NCBI GenBank assembly: GCA_965226825.1
Contig: CBDDED010000003.1
Location: 1,550,001 to 1,614,000, forward strand
Source: Io17-Chloro-G2 sp965226825
GTDB lineage: Bacteria > Chloroflexota > Dehalococcoidia > Lucifugimonadales > UBA3495
Reading direction: 5' to 3'
DNA length: 64,000 nucleotides
The notes under the pieces were generated by a model. That model searched no databases. It was not told the DNA's origin and saw only the letters and a program-made list of their open reading frames with translations. The position numbers and the translations under genes were made by a program. Position 1 is the first letter of the stretch; every line of letters starts with the position of its first letter. Shown piece by piece: positions 50,510-59,079 of the stretch.

Positions 50510-53460
50510 TCCAGGGCGTCGCGTAGCACTTCCACCAGATGGCGGGCGGGGCGACCGGTACCGTCCTCTATCTGCTGGCGGCAGGAAACACCCATGACCG
50601 CCAATTCCCAGTCGTCGTCTTTGGCGTTGACCGCGGGAAACAGGGCTTGACTGCCAATGGTCATGGAAATGTCGTAGTGCTCTTTTTCAAACCCAAATGA
50701 CCCCGCCATACCGCAACAGCCGGCGTTGACCAACTCCGCTTCCCAACCCGGAGGCAGGCGAAGTACGCCCATCGAGGCCGCTGTTCCCGCCAGCGCCTTC
50801 TGATGACAGTGGCCGTGGAACAAGACCTTCTTCGGACGGTCTCGGAATGGCAGATCCAGACGTCCCTGGCCGTGAAGCAGCATCAGGTACTCATCGATCA
50901 GGTAAGAGTTCTCGGCCACCGTACGGGCCCGGTCATTCTTGACCAACTCCGGGTATTCGTCCCGCAACGTGAGCAAGCAACTGGGCTCGCAGCCGACGAT
51001 AGCCGCGCCCTGCTCGGCGTAGGCATACAGTTGGTCCACGTTGTGTTCGGCGTTGACCGCCGCCTGGTCCAAAAATCCCTTTGAAATCATCGGGCGGCCG
51101 CAGCACCAGGCGTCGGCCAACACGACATTTAATCCCGCAGCTTCCAGGATTTCCACTGCGGCCCGGCCCACCTGGGGATAGTTGTAATTCATGAAGGTAT
51201 CGTTGAACAGGACCACGGTCTGCTGGGCGTTGAGTCCCGCGTCGGCGCCCGTTTTCGACTCCTGGTTGGCTTGGCCCCGGTTGGCTTGGGAGCGCTGCCT
51301 GGCTTGAAACCACTGCGCCAGCGTGGGTGAGGCGAAGGGCGGCAGGGAGCGCCGCGGGTGAATCCCGGCCAGGTTGCCAAACAGTTTTCCCACCGGACTT
51401 CTGGCAACCCAATTGGAGAAGGGCGCGAACCTGCTGCCCAGCCGGTTGATCCGGTTAATTTGGGCAAATGCCCGGCTTCGCAGGGACGAGCCGTGGACTT
51501 TCTGGTAGTTGGCCAGGAACTCATACTTGAGCTTGGCCATGTCCACGCCCGAATCGCATTCCGCCTTGCAGGCCTTGCACTCCAGGCACAGGTCAAGCGC
51601 CTGGTGCAGCCTCGGTCCGGCCAATTCCGCCTCGGGCAGCAGGCCTGACAGGGCGGCTCGGAGCAAATTCGCCCGCCCCCTGGTGGAGTGTTCTTCCTCC
51701 CTGGTGGCCATAAAGGATGGGCACATGGAGCCGTCCAATTTGCGGCAGGCCCCCATCCCGTTGCACATTTCCACGGCGCCGGCAAAGTTGGTGTCCAGGG
51801 AAAAATCCAACCTGGTCGGGAGAGACTTGGCCTGGTAGTCGGCGCCAAAACGCAAATTTTCGGTCATCGGCGGGCAATCAATAATCTTGCCGGGGTTCAT
51901 GATTCCCTGAGGGTCAAAAGCAGCCTTGACCTCGCGGAACATCTGATAAATCTGGGGGCCGAACATCTTCTCGGTCCAAACCCCTCTGACAATTCCGTCG
52001 CCGTGCTCTCCGCTCAAGGAGCCGCCAAACTCCCGCACCAGGTCGCTGATTTCCTCGCTGATGGCCACCATGGTGGCGATCCCGTCGGCGTCTTTCAGGC
52101 TCACCAGAGGACGCACGTGCAGGCAGCCGACGCTGGCGTGGCCGTAGTAAGCGGCCTCCGTGCCGTAACTGCGCACAATTTCGTCGAACCGGCGGACGAA
52201 CGGCCCCAGGTTTTCCGGGTCCACCGCCGTGTCCTCTACAAAGGGCAGGGGCTTGGCGTCCCCGCGAATGCTCATCAGCAGGCCCAGCCCACCCTTGCGC
52301 ACGTTCCAGACGTTGGTCTGGGCCGCACGGTCCAGCAGGTTAACGCAGGCGTAGCCCAGGCGACGGTGTTCCAGGTCCGACTTCAGGCCGTTCATCTTGG
52401 AGGTGAGTTCAGCCTCGGATTCGCCGTAGAACTCCACCGCCAGGACCGCGCCAGGGTCGCCTTCTATGAACGACATGCTGTTCGCGTGACCGATAGACTC
52501 GCGGGACCGGTCCAGGAGAATTTTGTCCATGATTTCAATGGACGACGGATCGTGCCGAAGAATCTCACGGGTGGCCTCGCTGGCCTCAACGATGCCGGCA
52601 AAGTGGACCACGGAAAGGCCGGTCATAGTCGGCCGGGGCACCAGGTTGACCCTGGCCTCGGTTACCACGCAGAGAGTGCCCTCAGAACCGACCACCATCT
52701 TGGACAGATTAAAGGGGGAATCGGTAAGAAAATCGTCCAGGTTATACCCGCTGACCCGGCGCATGATTTTGGGGTACCGGGCTTCGATTTCGGCCGAGTT
52801 GTCCTGGGCAATACGGCGCAGCTTCCGGTAAATGTCGGATTCCAGGTCCGAGCCACTGAGCTTGGCTTCCAACTCGCCGGTGTCCAGCCCTTTGAGATGG
52901 ACCCGAGAAGCATCGGAAAGAACCGCCTGCATTTCTTGGATGTGGTCCAAGGTCTTTCCGTAGATGACTGAGTGAGCGCCGCAGGTGTTGTTGCCGAGGC
53001 CGCCGCCGACACAGGCCCGATTTGACGTGGTGGGGTCCGGGGCGTACTGCAGGCCGTGGGGAGCCAATTGGCGGTTGAGTTGGTCAAGCACAATCCCCGG
53101 GCGGACCCGGGCCCAAGATTCTTCCGGGTTGACCTCCACCAATTGATTCAGGTACTTGCTGAAATCCACCACAATGGCGTGGTTCACGGTCTGCCCGGCA
53201 AGGCTGGTGCCGCCGCCTCGGGGAAGCACCGGAACACCGTTGTCCCTGGCTATCTCAACCACTGCCTGAACGTCGTCAACGTTCCGCGGGATGACGACCC
53301 CGACCGGGTCCATCCGGTAGATGCTGGCGTCGGTGGAATAAAGAATTCTGGAATAGGTGTCGAAGCGCACCTCGCCATCGACGCGTCGCCTCAGCAACTC
53401 GGCCAGTTCTTCCCGCTCCCGGCCCTGGATTCGATTGTCCGGGGAAACTGCGGTGGTCAT
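50506..53460 (-). CDS. FAD-linked oxidase fused to Fe-S/CCG domains (D-lactate/glycolate oxidase-like)
   Basis: A 984-residue protein; GGAGGCCCAACC precedes the ATG. The N-terminal half is a PCMH-type FAD domain (GVPVLPRGGGTSLAGQTVNHAIVVD; GGGLGNNTCGAHSVIYGKTLDH). A FAD-oxidase C domain follows (SLSGEHGDGIVRGVW; FDPQGIMNPGKII). Then comes a 4Fe-4S region (MCNGMGACRKLDGSMCPSF; CLECKACKAECDSGVDMAK), and the C-terminus has two CCG domains (WCCGRPMISKGF; GCCGMAGSFGFEKEHYDIS). This combines GlcD and GlcF-type functions in one chain, as in Dld-II or YdiJ-like enzymes. It likely oxidises D-2-hydroxyacids and passes electrons to quinone at the membrane. Confidence 0.93.
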   Translation of the reverse strand: MTTAVSPDNRIQGREREELAELLRRRVDGEVRFDTYSRILYSTDASIYRMDPVGVVIPRNVDDVQAVVEIARDNGVPVLPRGGGTSLAGQTVNHAIVVDFSKYLNQLVEVNPEESWARVRPGIVLDQLNRQLAPHGLQYAPDPTTSNRACVGGGLGNNTCGAHSVIYGKTLDHIQEMQAVLSDASRVHLKGLDTGELEAKLSGSDLESDIYRKLRRIAQDNSAEIEARYPKIMRRVSGYNLDDFLTDSPFNLSKMVVGSEGTLCVVTEARVNLVPRPTMTGLSVVHFAGIVEASEATREILRHDPSSIEIMDKILLDRSRESIGHANSMSFIEGDPGAVLAVEFYGESEAELTSKMNGLKSDLEHRRLGYACVNLLDRAAQTNVWNVRKGGLGLLMSIRGDAKPLPFVEDTAVDPENLGPFVRRFDEIVRSYGTEAAYYGHASVGCLHVRPLVSLKDADGIATMVAISEEISDLVREFGGSLSGEHGDGIVRGVWTEKMFGPQIYQMFREVKAAFDPQGIMNPGKIIDCPPMTENLRFGADYQAKSLPTRLDFSLDTNFAGAVEMCNGMGACRKLDGSMCPSFMATREEEHSTRGRANLLRAALSGLLPEAELAGPRLHQALDLCLECKACKAECDSGVDMAKLKYEFLANYQKVHGSSLRSRAFAQINRINRLGSRFAPFSNWVARSPVGKLFGNLAGIHPRRSLPPFASPTLAQWFQARQRSQANRGQANQESKTGADAGLNAQQTVVLFNDTFMNYNYPQVGRAAVEILEAAGLNVVLADAWCCGRPMISKGFLDQAAVNAEHNVDQLYAYAEQGAAIVGCEPSCLLTLRDEYPELVKNDRARTVAENSYLIDEYLMLLHGQGRLDLPFRDRPKKVLFHGHCHQKALAGTAASMGVLRLPPGWEAELVNAGCCGMAGSFGFEKEHYDISMTIGSQALFPAVNAKDDDWELAVMGVSCRQQIEDGTGRPARHLVEVLRDALD

Positions 53461-53607
53461 GGTTGGGCCTCCGCTTGGTTTCTTTTTTCAGTCATTGGCG
53501 ATGGGCCGCACAAGGCAAACTGATGCCGTTTCTTGGGTAGCCATAGCCAGCTTATCCCAAAGTAGACACCGCTTCAACTTGACCACGCAGCGCAGGTCTG
53601 CCGCCGT

Positions 53608-53636
53608 TTGTGGCGGGGCGATTCCCCATGTAAACT
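53608..53636 (+). promoter_or_regulatory. Promoter TTGTGG-17-TAAACT
   Basis: The hexamers are spaced by 17 bases and lie 55 bases upstream of the LLM start at 53692. They fall in the divergent gap with the FAD oxidase. Confidence 0.45.
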
Positions 53637-53691
53637 TTAAACACGACGTGTTGGCTGACCAAGGGCTTTTAAGGCGTTACCGGAGTGGGCG

Positions 53692-54573
53692 ATGAAGATC
53701 GGGTTTTCCCTATCGAACAACCAGGGTATTGAAGACGTGCAGCTGGTCCTGGGGTTGGCTTCCAAGGCCGAGGACCTGGGGTTTGACTCGGTTTGGGCCG
53801 CCGAGCACGTGTTTAACGTCAGCTACGTCCACGACCGGATCGGCGACCGGCCCTACTACGAGCCCCTTTCGATTCTGAGTTACGCGGCCGCCACCACCAA
53901 GCGTATCGGCCTGGGCACCAGCGTTCTGGTCCTTCCCTACCATAACCCAATGCGGTTGGCCAAAACCGCCGCCACGATGGACGTGATTTCCGGAGGCCGA
54001 CTACTCCTGGGCGTAGGAGTGGGAGTAATCGAGCAAGAACTGGAAGCCATGGGCTGCAGCATCAAGGACCGAGGGGCCTATACCGACGAGTGCATCGCCA
54101 TCCTGAAAGAGCTATGGACCCAGGATAACCCCGCCTACGAGGGAAGGTTTCACAGTTTTTCCGGGATGAAATTTTCGCCGCGGCCGGTGCAGAAACCCCA
54201 CATCCCCCTGCTTATCGGCGGGACCAGCCAAGCCGCAATACGCCGGGCCGCCCGATCGGGCGACGGCTGGCATCCCATGGCCATGGAGGCGGACCAACTG
54301 CGCCGGGGAATGGACTACCTGGCCAAGAAAGCCGTGGAAGGCGGGAGAGACCCAGGGGACATACCCGTTTCGGTCAGCGCCGCCATTGGCGAAACCGGGT
54401 CGAGGGGCCGCTATGCGTTGGGGTCCGGACCGGATGAGATTTTGCGAAGGTCCGCAGAATACGAAGCCCTGGGAGTCCATCGCCTGGTGATTTCGTCCAA
54501 CACGCGCAATCCTGAGGAGTTGGAACCGGCAATGGAAATGCTGGCAGAGAAGGTGCTGCCAGCTTTTGCATAG
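53692..54573 (+). CDS. F420-dependent LLM-class oxidoreductase (TIGR03619-like)
   Basis: A 293-residue luciferase-fold protein. MKIGFSLSNNQGIEDVQLVLGLASKAEDLGFDSVWAAEHVFNVSYVHDRIGDRPYYEPLSILSYAAATT, then LGTSVLVLPYHNPMRLAKTAATMDVISGGRLLLGVGVG, fits from memory the TIGR03619 F420-dependent family, which is about this length. The C-terminal TFGGTSQAA-like region reads PLLIGGTSQAAIRRAARSGDGWHP, which contacts the cofactor phosphate. It probably reduces or oxidises an unknown substrate with F420. The aminotransferase starts 59 bases downstream and the two may be co-transcribed. Confidence 0.9.
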   Translation: MKIGFSLSNNQGIEDVQLVLGLASKAEDLGFDSVWAAEHVFNVSYVHDRIGDRPYYEPLSILSYAAATTKRIGLGTSVLVLPYHNPMRLAKTAATMDVISGGRLLLGVGVGVIEQELEAMGCSIKDRGAYTDECIAILKELWTQDNPAYEGRFHSFSGMKFSPRPVQKPHIPLLIGGTSQAAIRRAARSGDGWHPMAMEADQLRRGMDYLAKKAVEGGRDPGDIPVSVSAAIGETGSRGRYALGSGPDEILRRSAEYEALGVHRLVISSNTRNPEELEPAMEMLAEKVLPAFA

Positions 54574-54631
54574 GCATTCCCAGTCGCATATCCCAGGTGA
54601 CACCGGCAACCAAAGACTAACGGAGGACACT

Positions 54632-56011
54632 ATGACCGCACCGGCCGATAACCGGTTGAAAGAATTGCAGGATACGGCCCTGGAGCACCTGTGGGTGTAC
54701 CTTCGGGAGCCCAGCGACATGGCGGAAAAGGGGGAGCCCCAGATTTTCGTCAGTGGCAAGGGTGTCCACGTCACCGACGCCACCGGCCGGACCTATATGG
54801 ACGCCATGTCCGGGTTGTGGCTGAAGAACGTTGGTTACGGTCAGACCGAGATCGCCGACGCAGCCTACCAACAGATGCTGAACTTGTCCTACATGCCAAT
54901 GGGGTCCACCACCGAGGCCACCGTGCGGCTGGCGGAAAAAGTGGCGGCCATAACCCCTGGGGACCTGTCCCGTTGCTTCTTCACCAGCGGAGGTTCTGAA
55001 TCGGTGGAAACCGCCATGAAACTGGCGCGGGCCTATTTCAAACGAGTAGGCGAACCAACCCGGTACAAATTCATCAGCCGGCGTGGGTCCTATCACGGGG
55101 CCACCTTTGGGACTCTGGCCCTGGGAGGAGCGCCGTTATTCCCCAAGGGAGACTATGAGCCTCTGCTTCCCGGTTCGGTCCACGTGCCCCAGCCCAACCC
55201 CTACCGGTGCGAGATGGGAGGGACCACGCCCGAAGAGTGCGCAGAGCGCTGCGTCGCCGCTATTGAAGCTGCCATCCAGCACGAGGGACCAAAATCTGTG
55301 GCCGCCGTAGTGGCTGAGCCGGTGTCCAGCCCCCACGGGGCCGTGGTGCCCGGCCCCAACTATTGGCCGCTCTTGCGGGAAGTGTGCGACCGGTACGGCT
55401 GCCTGCTGATAGCGGACGAAGTCATAACCGGGTTTGGGCGGACCGGCCGTATGTTTGCCTGCGAGCATTGGGGTGTAACGCCGGACCTGATGGCCGTGGC
55501 CAAGGGGATTACGAGCGGCTACATTCCCATGGGAGCCGCCATTGCCCGAAAGACGGTGGCCGATGCCTTCGTGGGCAGCTCCGGGGCTGCCTTCCGTCAC
55601 GTTATCACCTTTGGGGGCCATCCCGTCGCCGCCGCGGCCGCGCTTAAAAACATTGAAATCATGGAGCGCGAAGGCATGGTGGAAAATTCCGCCGCCATGG
55701 GCGCGTATCTGCTTGACGGGCTGAACGAGTTGAAGCAGAAACACGCCATCATCGGGGATGCCCGCGGGCTGGGCCTCATGTGTGCCCTGGAAATTGTGCA
55801 GGACCGCGAGACCAAAGCGTACTTCCCGCCGGAAGCGGGGCTGGCTGCCAGGATGACCCAGGGGTTTGCCGACAGCAACGTGCTTCTGCGGGGCGGTGAC
55901 GTGATCAACATCATGCCTCCGCTTTGCGTCACGGCCGGGGAAGTGGATGAGCTGGTCTCGGTGTTGGACGATGTGATCGGAACCACGGCCCGGGCCCTGG
56001 GCGCTGCCTAG
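54632..56011 (+). CDS. Class III aminotransferase
   Basis: GGAGGACACT before the ATG at 54632 sets a 459-residue product. It is a PLP enzyme of the omega-amino acid aminotransferase type. VTDATGRTYMDAMSGLWLKNVGYGQTEI precedes the glycine-rich PLP phosphate region FFTSGGSESVETAMKLARAYFKRVG. ISRRGSYHGATFGTLALGG follows, then LLIADEVITGFGRTGRMFACEHWGVTPDLMAVAKGITSGYIPMGAAI. In the last, Asp binds the PLP nitrogen and Lys (AVAKG) forms the Schiff base. It would transfer amino groups between amines or beta/omega-amino acids and keto acids. A HIBADH-type gene follows 75 bases later, consistent with amine to semialdehyde to hydroxyacid turnover. Confidence 0.93.
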   Translation: MTAPADNRLKELQDTALEHLWVYLREPSDMAEKGEPQIFVSGKGVHVTDATGRTYMDAMSGLWLKNVGYGQTEIADAAYQQMLNLSYMPMGSTTEATVRLAEKVAAITPGDLSRCFFTSGGSESVETAMKLARAYFKRVGEPTRYKFISRRGSYHGATFGTLALGGAPLFPKGDYEPLLPGSVHVPQPNPYRCEMGGTTPEECAERCVAAIEAAIQHEGPKSVAAVVAEPVSSPHGAVVPGPNYWPLLREVCDRYGCLLIADEVITGFGRTGRMFACEHWGVTPDLMAVAKGITSGYIPMGAAIARKTVADAFVGSSGAAFRHVITFGGHPVAAAAALKNIEIMEREGMVENSAAMGAYLLDGLNELKQKHAIIGDARGLGLMCALEIVQDRETKAYFPPEAGLAARMTQGFADSNVLLRGGDVINIMPPLCVTAGEVDELVSVLDDVIGTTARALGAA

Positions 56012-56086
56012 CCTCAGGCTGGAAGGCAGCTTTAACCCAACTTGAGGCGCATGCCGGCGATGACTTCATCCCAAACCGGAGGGTAC

Positions 56087-56989
56087 ATGGCGGAATTGAA
56101 GGTTGGATTTATCGGGCTCGGCCGAATGGGGATGCCCATGAGCCGGCGGTTGCTCCAAGCCGGTTTCCCGCTAACCGTACACAACCGGAGCCGGGGTAAG
56201 GTTGGAGAAATGGCGGACCTGGGCGCCGTCCCCGCTGAGTCCGCCGGTGAAGTCGCGCGGGAGTCGGATGTCGTGCTGGCTTGCCTGACCGACGTGGCTG
56301 CTTCTGAGCAGGTGTTTTTGGGCGATGACGGGGTTATAGCCAACTCCCGTCCGGGCCAGATTCTGGTTGACCACAGCACCGTGGGAATCAACACGTCGCG
56401 GGCTTGTGCGGAGGCCGCCCAAGCCAGGGGTTCCGTTTTCCTGGATGCCCCCATCAGTGGCGGTACCGAAAGGGCAACAGATGGAACCTTGACCATCATG
56501 GCCGGAGGGCCTAGAGAGGGATACGACCGGGTTCTTGGCGTTTTCGACGCCATCGGGGCGACCGTCCGCTACATGGGGCCAACGGGGAGCGGCGCCGTCG
56601 CTAAACTGATCAACCAACTGTTGGTGGGAATCCACTCCGTCGCGGCTGCCGAGGCCATGCTGGTGGGGGCCAAGGCTGGGGCCGACCCGGCGATGATCTT
56701 TGAAGTGGTCAACTCGGGCTGGGGTCAAAGCTTCATGCTGGGACGAAACGCTCCGGTCATGCTGGACCGGGACTTTGAGGGAACCCGCACCCAAATGACG
56801 GTGTTTCTGAAGGACATGGGCTTGATCAAGGAATTGACCACCGGACTGGGCATGGCCACTCCCAGCGCCGACCTGGCCTACAACGCAATACGCCGGGCCG
56901 TGGACCAAGGTCTGGGGGACAAGGACTCCGCGGCAGTGGTGTTGCCGATGGAGCAGGACGCGGGTTGCGAGATACGGCGGAACGGGTAG
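56087..56989 (+). CDS. 3-hydroxyisobutyrate dehydrogenase family protein
   Basis: GGAGGGTAC before the ATG at 56087 gives 300 residues. The NAD(P) motif VGFIGLGRMGMPMSRRLLQAG lies near 6-26. FLDAPISGGTERATDGTLTIMAGG is the substrate signature near 120, and GSGAVAKLINQLLVGIHSVAAAEAM carries the catalytic Lys. The Arg in IGLGRMG could favour NADP, but this is only suggestive. It lies directly after a class III aminotransferase, so a semialdehyde formed by transamination could be its substrate. The paralogue at 44686 shares all motifs but is in a different context. Confidence 0.93.
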   Translation: MAELKVGFIGLGRMGMPMSRRLLQAGFPLTVHNRSRGKVGEMADLGAVPAESAGEVARESDVVLACLTDVAASEQVFLGDDGVIANSRPGQILVDHSTVGINTSRACAEAAQARGSVFLDAPISGGTERATDGTLTIMAGGPREGYDRVLGVFDAIGATVRYMGPTGSGAVAKLINQLLVGIHSVAAAEAMLVGAKAGADPAMIFEVVNSGWGQSFMLGRNAPVMLDRDFEGTRTQMTVFLKDMGLIKELTTGLGMATPSADLAYNAIRRAVDQGLGDKDSAAVVLPMEQDAGCEIRRNG

Positions 56990-57122
56990 GGCAGGGGAAC
57001 GGATGCTCGCCAGTGTCTCAGCGTGGCGATCGAAAGGGAGTCACCGAATCCAACCCCGTCAAATTACGATCAGATAGCTATAGAGGACGGCGGCCCCGCC
57101 GAAACAAGAATATGCTTGTTTG

Positions 57123-57590
57123 CTAGTCAGGGGTTTGGCTCCTCGGCCGCCGCATGAGCAAGGCTACCTGCCCATAAATCGATGCAGTCCCGGCCAGCGC
57201 CTGGATGGATTGATGTTCTATATCCTGCCATCGGCCGAGTTTGCTGGTCCAGTTGCCATTCTCCACCTGCCTAGCCACATGGGTTGGGAAACTCTCTTCA
57301 TCGACGAAAATCGCAACCTTTTCGAATCCGGCCTCCAAGTCGTCAGCTGCACATTCTTGATAGCCCATCGCCTCGAATACGCTTCGAAAGCTCGCCAGGC
57401 TTTCTTCCAGCGGGGAATGTTCAGGCCAGTAGTAGTCTGAACTGGGCCACCACCACCTTGAAGAATCTTCCGCCGCCCAAGCTACACAATTGTATTCCGG
57501 TGTTTCATCGCTGGTTACCGGGTATTCGTTCGGTTCGAGATTCGGGAAGAGGGATTCCCTGTTAGGTTCCAGGACCACACTTGGCCACAA
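57123..57590 (-). CDS. DUF7689-like protein (NCxAWA motif)
   Basis: A 155-residue protein beginning at a TTG that overlaps the upstream gene. The core ETPEYNCVAWAAEDSSRWWWPSSDYYWPEHSPLEESLASF, then YQECAADDLEAGFEKVAIFVDEESFPTHVARQVENGNWTSKLGRWQDIEH, matches from memory the DUF7689 family. That family has an invariant N-C-x-A-W-A and a late T-H-x-A-R-Q, an arrangement that could form a Cys-His papain-like site. The function is unknown. It overlaps the upstream HPAYQRIIGMG protein by 29 bases, a pairing I recall from other bacteria. It may be a small enzyme plus partner module. Confidence 0.75.
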   Translation of the reverse strand: MWPSVVLEPNRESLFPNLEPNEYPVTSDETPEYNCVAWAAEDSSRWWWPSSDYYWPEHSPLEESLASFRSVFEAMGYQECAADDLEAGFEKVAIFVDEESFPTHVARQVENGNWTSKLGRWQDIEHQSIQALAGTASIYGQVALLMRRPRSQTPD

Positions 57591-57912
57591 CGCCCTTCTC
57601 TCTCCCCCAATTCAGCCAAGCCTCAGTCATCTGCCTTAGATTTCCAGCAGCTTCAGAAGGGACAGGGTTCTCCCCAGTGATGGCCTGTAATGCCCGAAAC
57701 CAGTGATCTGGGCGTTTTTCCAAATCTTGAAGAATGAAAGGAACGGCTCTTTCTCCCATGCCAATGATCCGTTGATACGCTGGATGCATCGTTATCTGGG
57801 AAACCGACGATAACATGCCAGTTTCCTCCCGCCACTGGTCAGCGAGACGCTGGAACTCACTCTTCGTAGTGTCACTGGAAGCCCTCTTGGGCGAAGGGTT
57901 TTGCGTTCTCAT
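57562..57912 (-). CDS. Conserved HPAYQRIIGMG-type small protein, partner of DUF7689-like
   Basis: A 116-residue, mostly alpha-helical protein. The conserved block reads SQITMHPAYQRIIGMGERAVPFILQDLEKRPDHWFRALQAITGENPVP, then LRQMTEAWLNWGRE. This block is widespread in bacteria beside DUF7689-like genes, but I know of no assigned function. The helix after HPAYQRII resembles a HEAT-like pair, suitable for protein binding. The 29-base overlap with the next gene implies coupled translation and probably a complex. It may be an immunity or chaperone-like partner, but that is a guess. Confidence 0.75.
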   Translation of the reverse strand: MRTQNPSPKRASSDTTKSEFQRLADQWREETGMLSSVSQITMHPAYQRIIGMGERAVPFILQDLEKRPDHWFRALQAITGENPVPSEAAGNLRQMTEAWLNWGREKGVVAKCGPGT

Positions 57913-58128
57913 GCCATTGTCCTATCGACCAATGGGGTCAAGTCCAGCCAAGTTTGCACAATATAGTGCGTGGAATTTGTTCCGGTCAATAGCGTTTCGG
58001 CAGGGCATAAGCAACTTGTCGATATGGGTTGGCAGAATACAAACTCTGTCCGACTGTCCTTCTGAGGGTTGGTCTCGTTTCTTTCCGTCAAGACGAAGTA
58101 TGGCTGCGCCCCGGTAGCCGGCTGAAGT

Positions 58129-58926
58129 TTACGCTGACGCGCGGAAGATTTCCGCCATGGCTTTCACCCGTTCCAGGTCGAGCTTGTTGTTTATGATGCC
58201 GTTCTGCTTGAGGCTGGTGCCGATTATGGCTCCGTCGGCTGCGGAGAGGAGCTCTGCGGCATTGGATTCATCGACGCCGCTGCCGACCAGGATAAACCCG
58301 TCGGGGGCAGCCGAGCGGGCTTCGGCTATGTCCGAGGCTGCGGTGGGTTGGCCGGTGGCGGGGCCGGAAATGATTACCCCGTCCGCCAGACCGCGGTCGT
58401 AAGTCTCCCGGACCATCAACCCCAGGTCGTCAGACCCCACTGGAGCTGCGTGTTTCACCAGGACATCGGCAAATATTTTCACATCCACGCCCAAGTCCCG
58501 CCGCCGCCGCAGCGTTTCATGCGCCTCTCCCGTGACCAACCCTTCATCAGCCGCCATCACTCCATAGTGAACGTTGACGCGGATGAAGGCCGCTCCGGTT
58601 CCCGCGGCGACAGCTATAGCGGAGGCGGCGTCGTTGCGGAGCATGTTGACGCCCACGGGCAGACGCGCCGTTAGCTGTACTTGCTTCACCGCCAACGTCA
58701 TCGCCGCCACGGTCACCGGATCGACGCTGCCAATACGAAACGGGGCGTCGCCGAAGTTCTCCACAATGATGCCGTGGGCGCCTCCCTCGGCCAAAACCGC
58801 CGCCTCTTCCGTGGATCGCGCCAGCACTGCATCCATGTCCCCGCCCCAACGGGGCGAGCCTGGCAGGGGAGGGAGATGAATCACGCCAATGAAGACTTTT
58901 TTCGCGTCGAAGAGACTCGGGACCAT
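58129..58926 (-). CDS. BtpA/SgcQ family TIM-barrel protein
   Basis: A 265-residue protein from the ATG at 58926 (an in-frame ATG at 58974 would add 16 residues before the conserved start). KKVFIGVIHLPPLPGSPRWGGDMDAVLARSTEEAAVLAEGGAHGIIVENFGDAPF is the signature of BtpA-family proteins. Later segments are VTVAAMTLAVKQVQLTARLPVGVNMLRNDAASAIAVA, FADVLVKHAAPVG and GFILVGSGVDESNAAELLSAADGAIIGTSLKQNG, which resembles a phosphate-binding barrel end. The family is linked to photosystem I assembly in cyanobacteria and to sugar or nucleoside metabolism elsewhere. In this organism a metabolic role is more likely. Confidence 0.9.
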   Translation of the reverse strand: MVPSLFDAKKVFIGVIHLPPLPGSPRWGGDMDAVLARSTEEAAVLAEGGAHGIIVENFGDAPFRIGSVDPVTVAAMTLAVKQVQLTARLPVGVNMLRNDAASAIAVAAGTGAAFIRVNVHYGVMAADEGLVTGEAHETLRRRRDLGVDVKIFADVLVKHAAPVGSDDLGLMVRETYDRGLADGVIISGPATGQPTAASDIAEARSAAPDGFILVGSGVDESNAAELLSAADGAIIGTSLKQNGIINNKLDLERVKAMAEIFRASA

Positions 58927-59040
58927 ATCAAACAACCCCACTGTTAACGGCCGGACGCCGTGATGCCGTCGCATTTTCCGGGAAGAACCGGATTGGCGGC
59001 GGCCCAGGAAATGGGTGCTCCAAAGCGAGCCTCACAGTGC

Positions 59041-59046
59041 TAAAAT
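59041..59046 (+). promoter_or_regulatory. -10-like element TAAAAT before uvrA
   Basis: TAAAAT lies 33 bases before the uvrA ATG. I see no matching -35 and no clear LexA box between it and the divergent btpA-like gene. Confidence 0.3.
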
Positions 59047-59079
59047 GAACCCGCCACAAGAGGTGCGGATGAGGTTCAA

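Noticed and set aside
51688..52971. Plus-strand 427-residue ORF
   Set aside because: It is fully antisense to the FAD/Fe-S oxidase, which has intact motifs throughout; no ribosome site or domain supports it.
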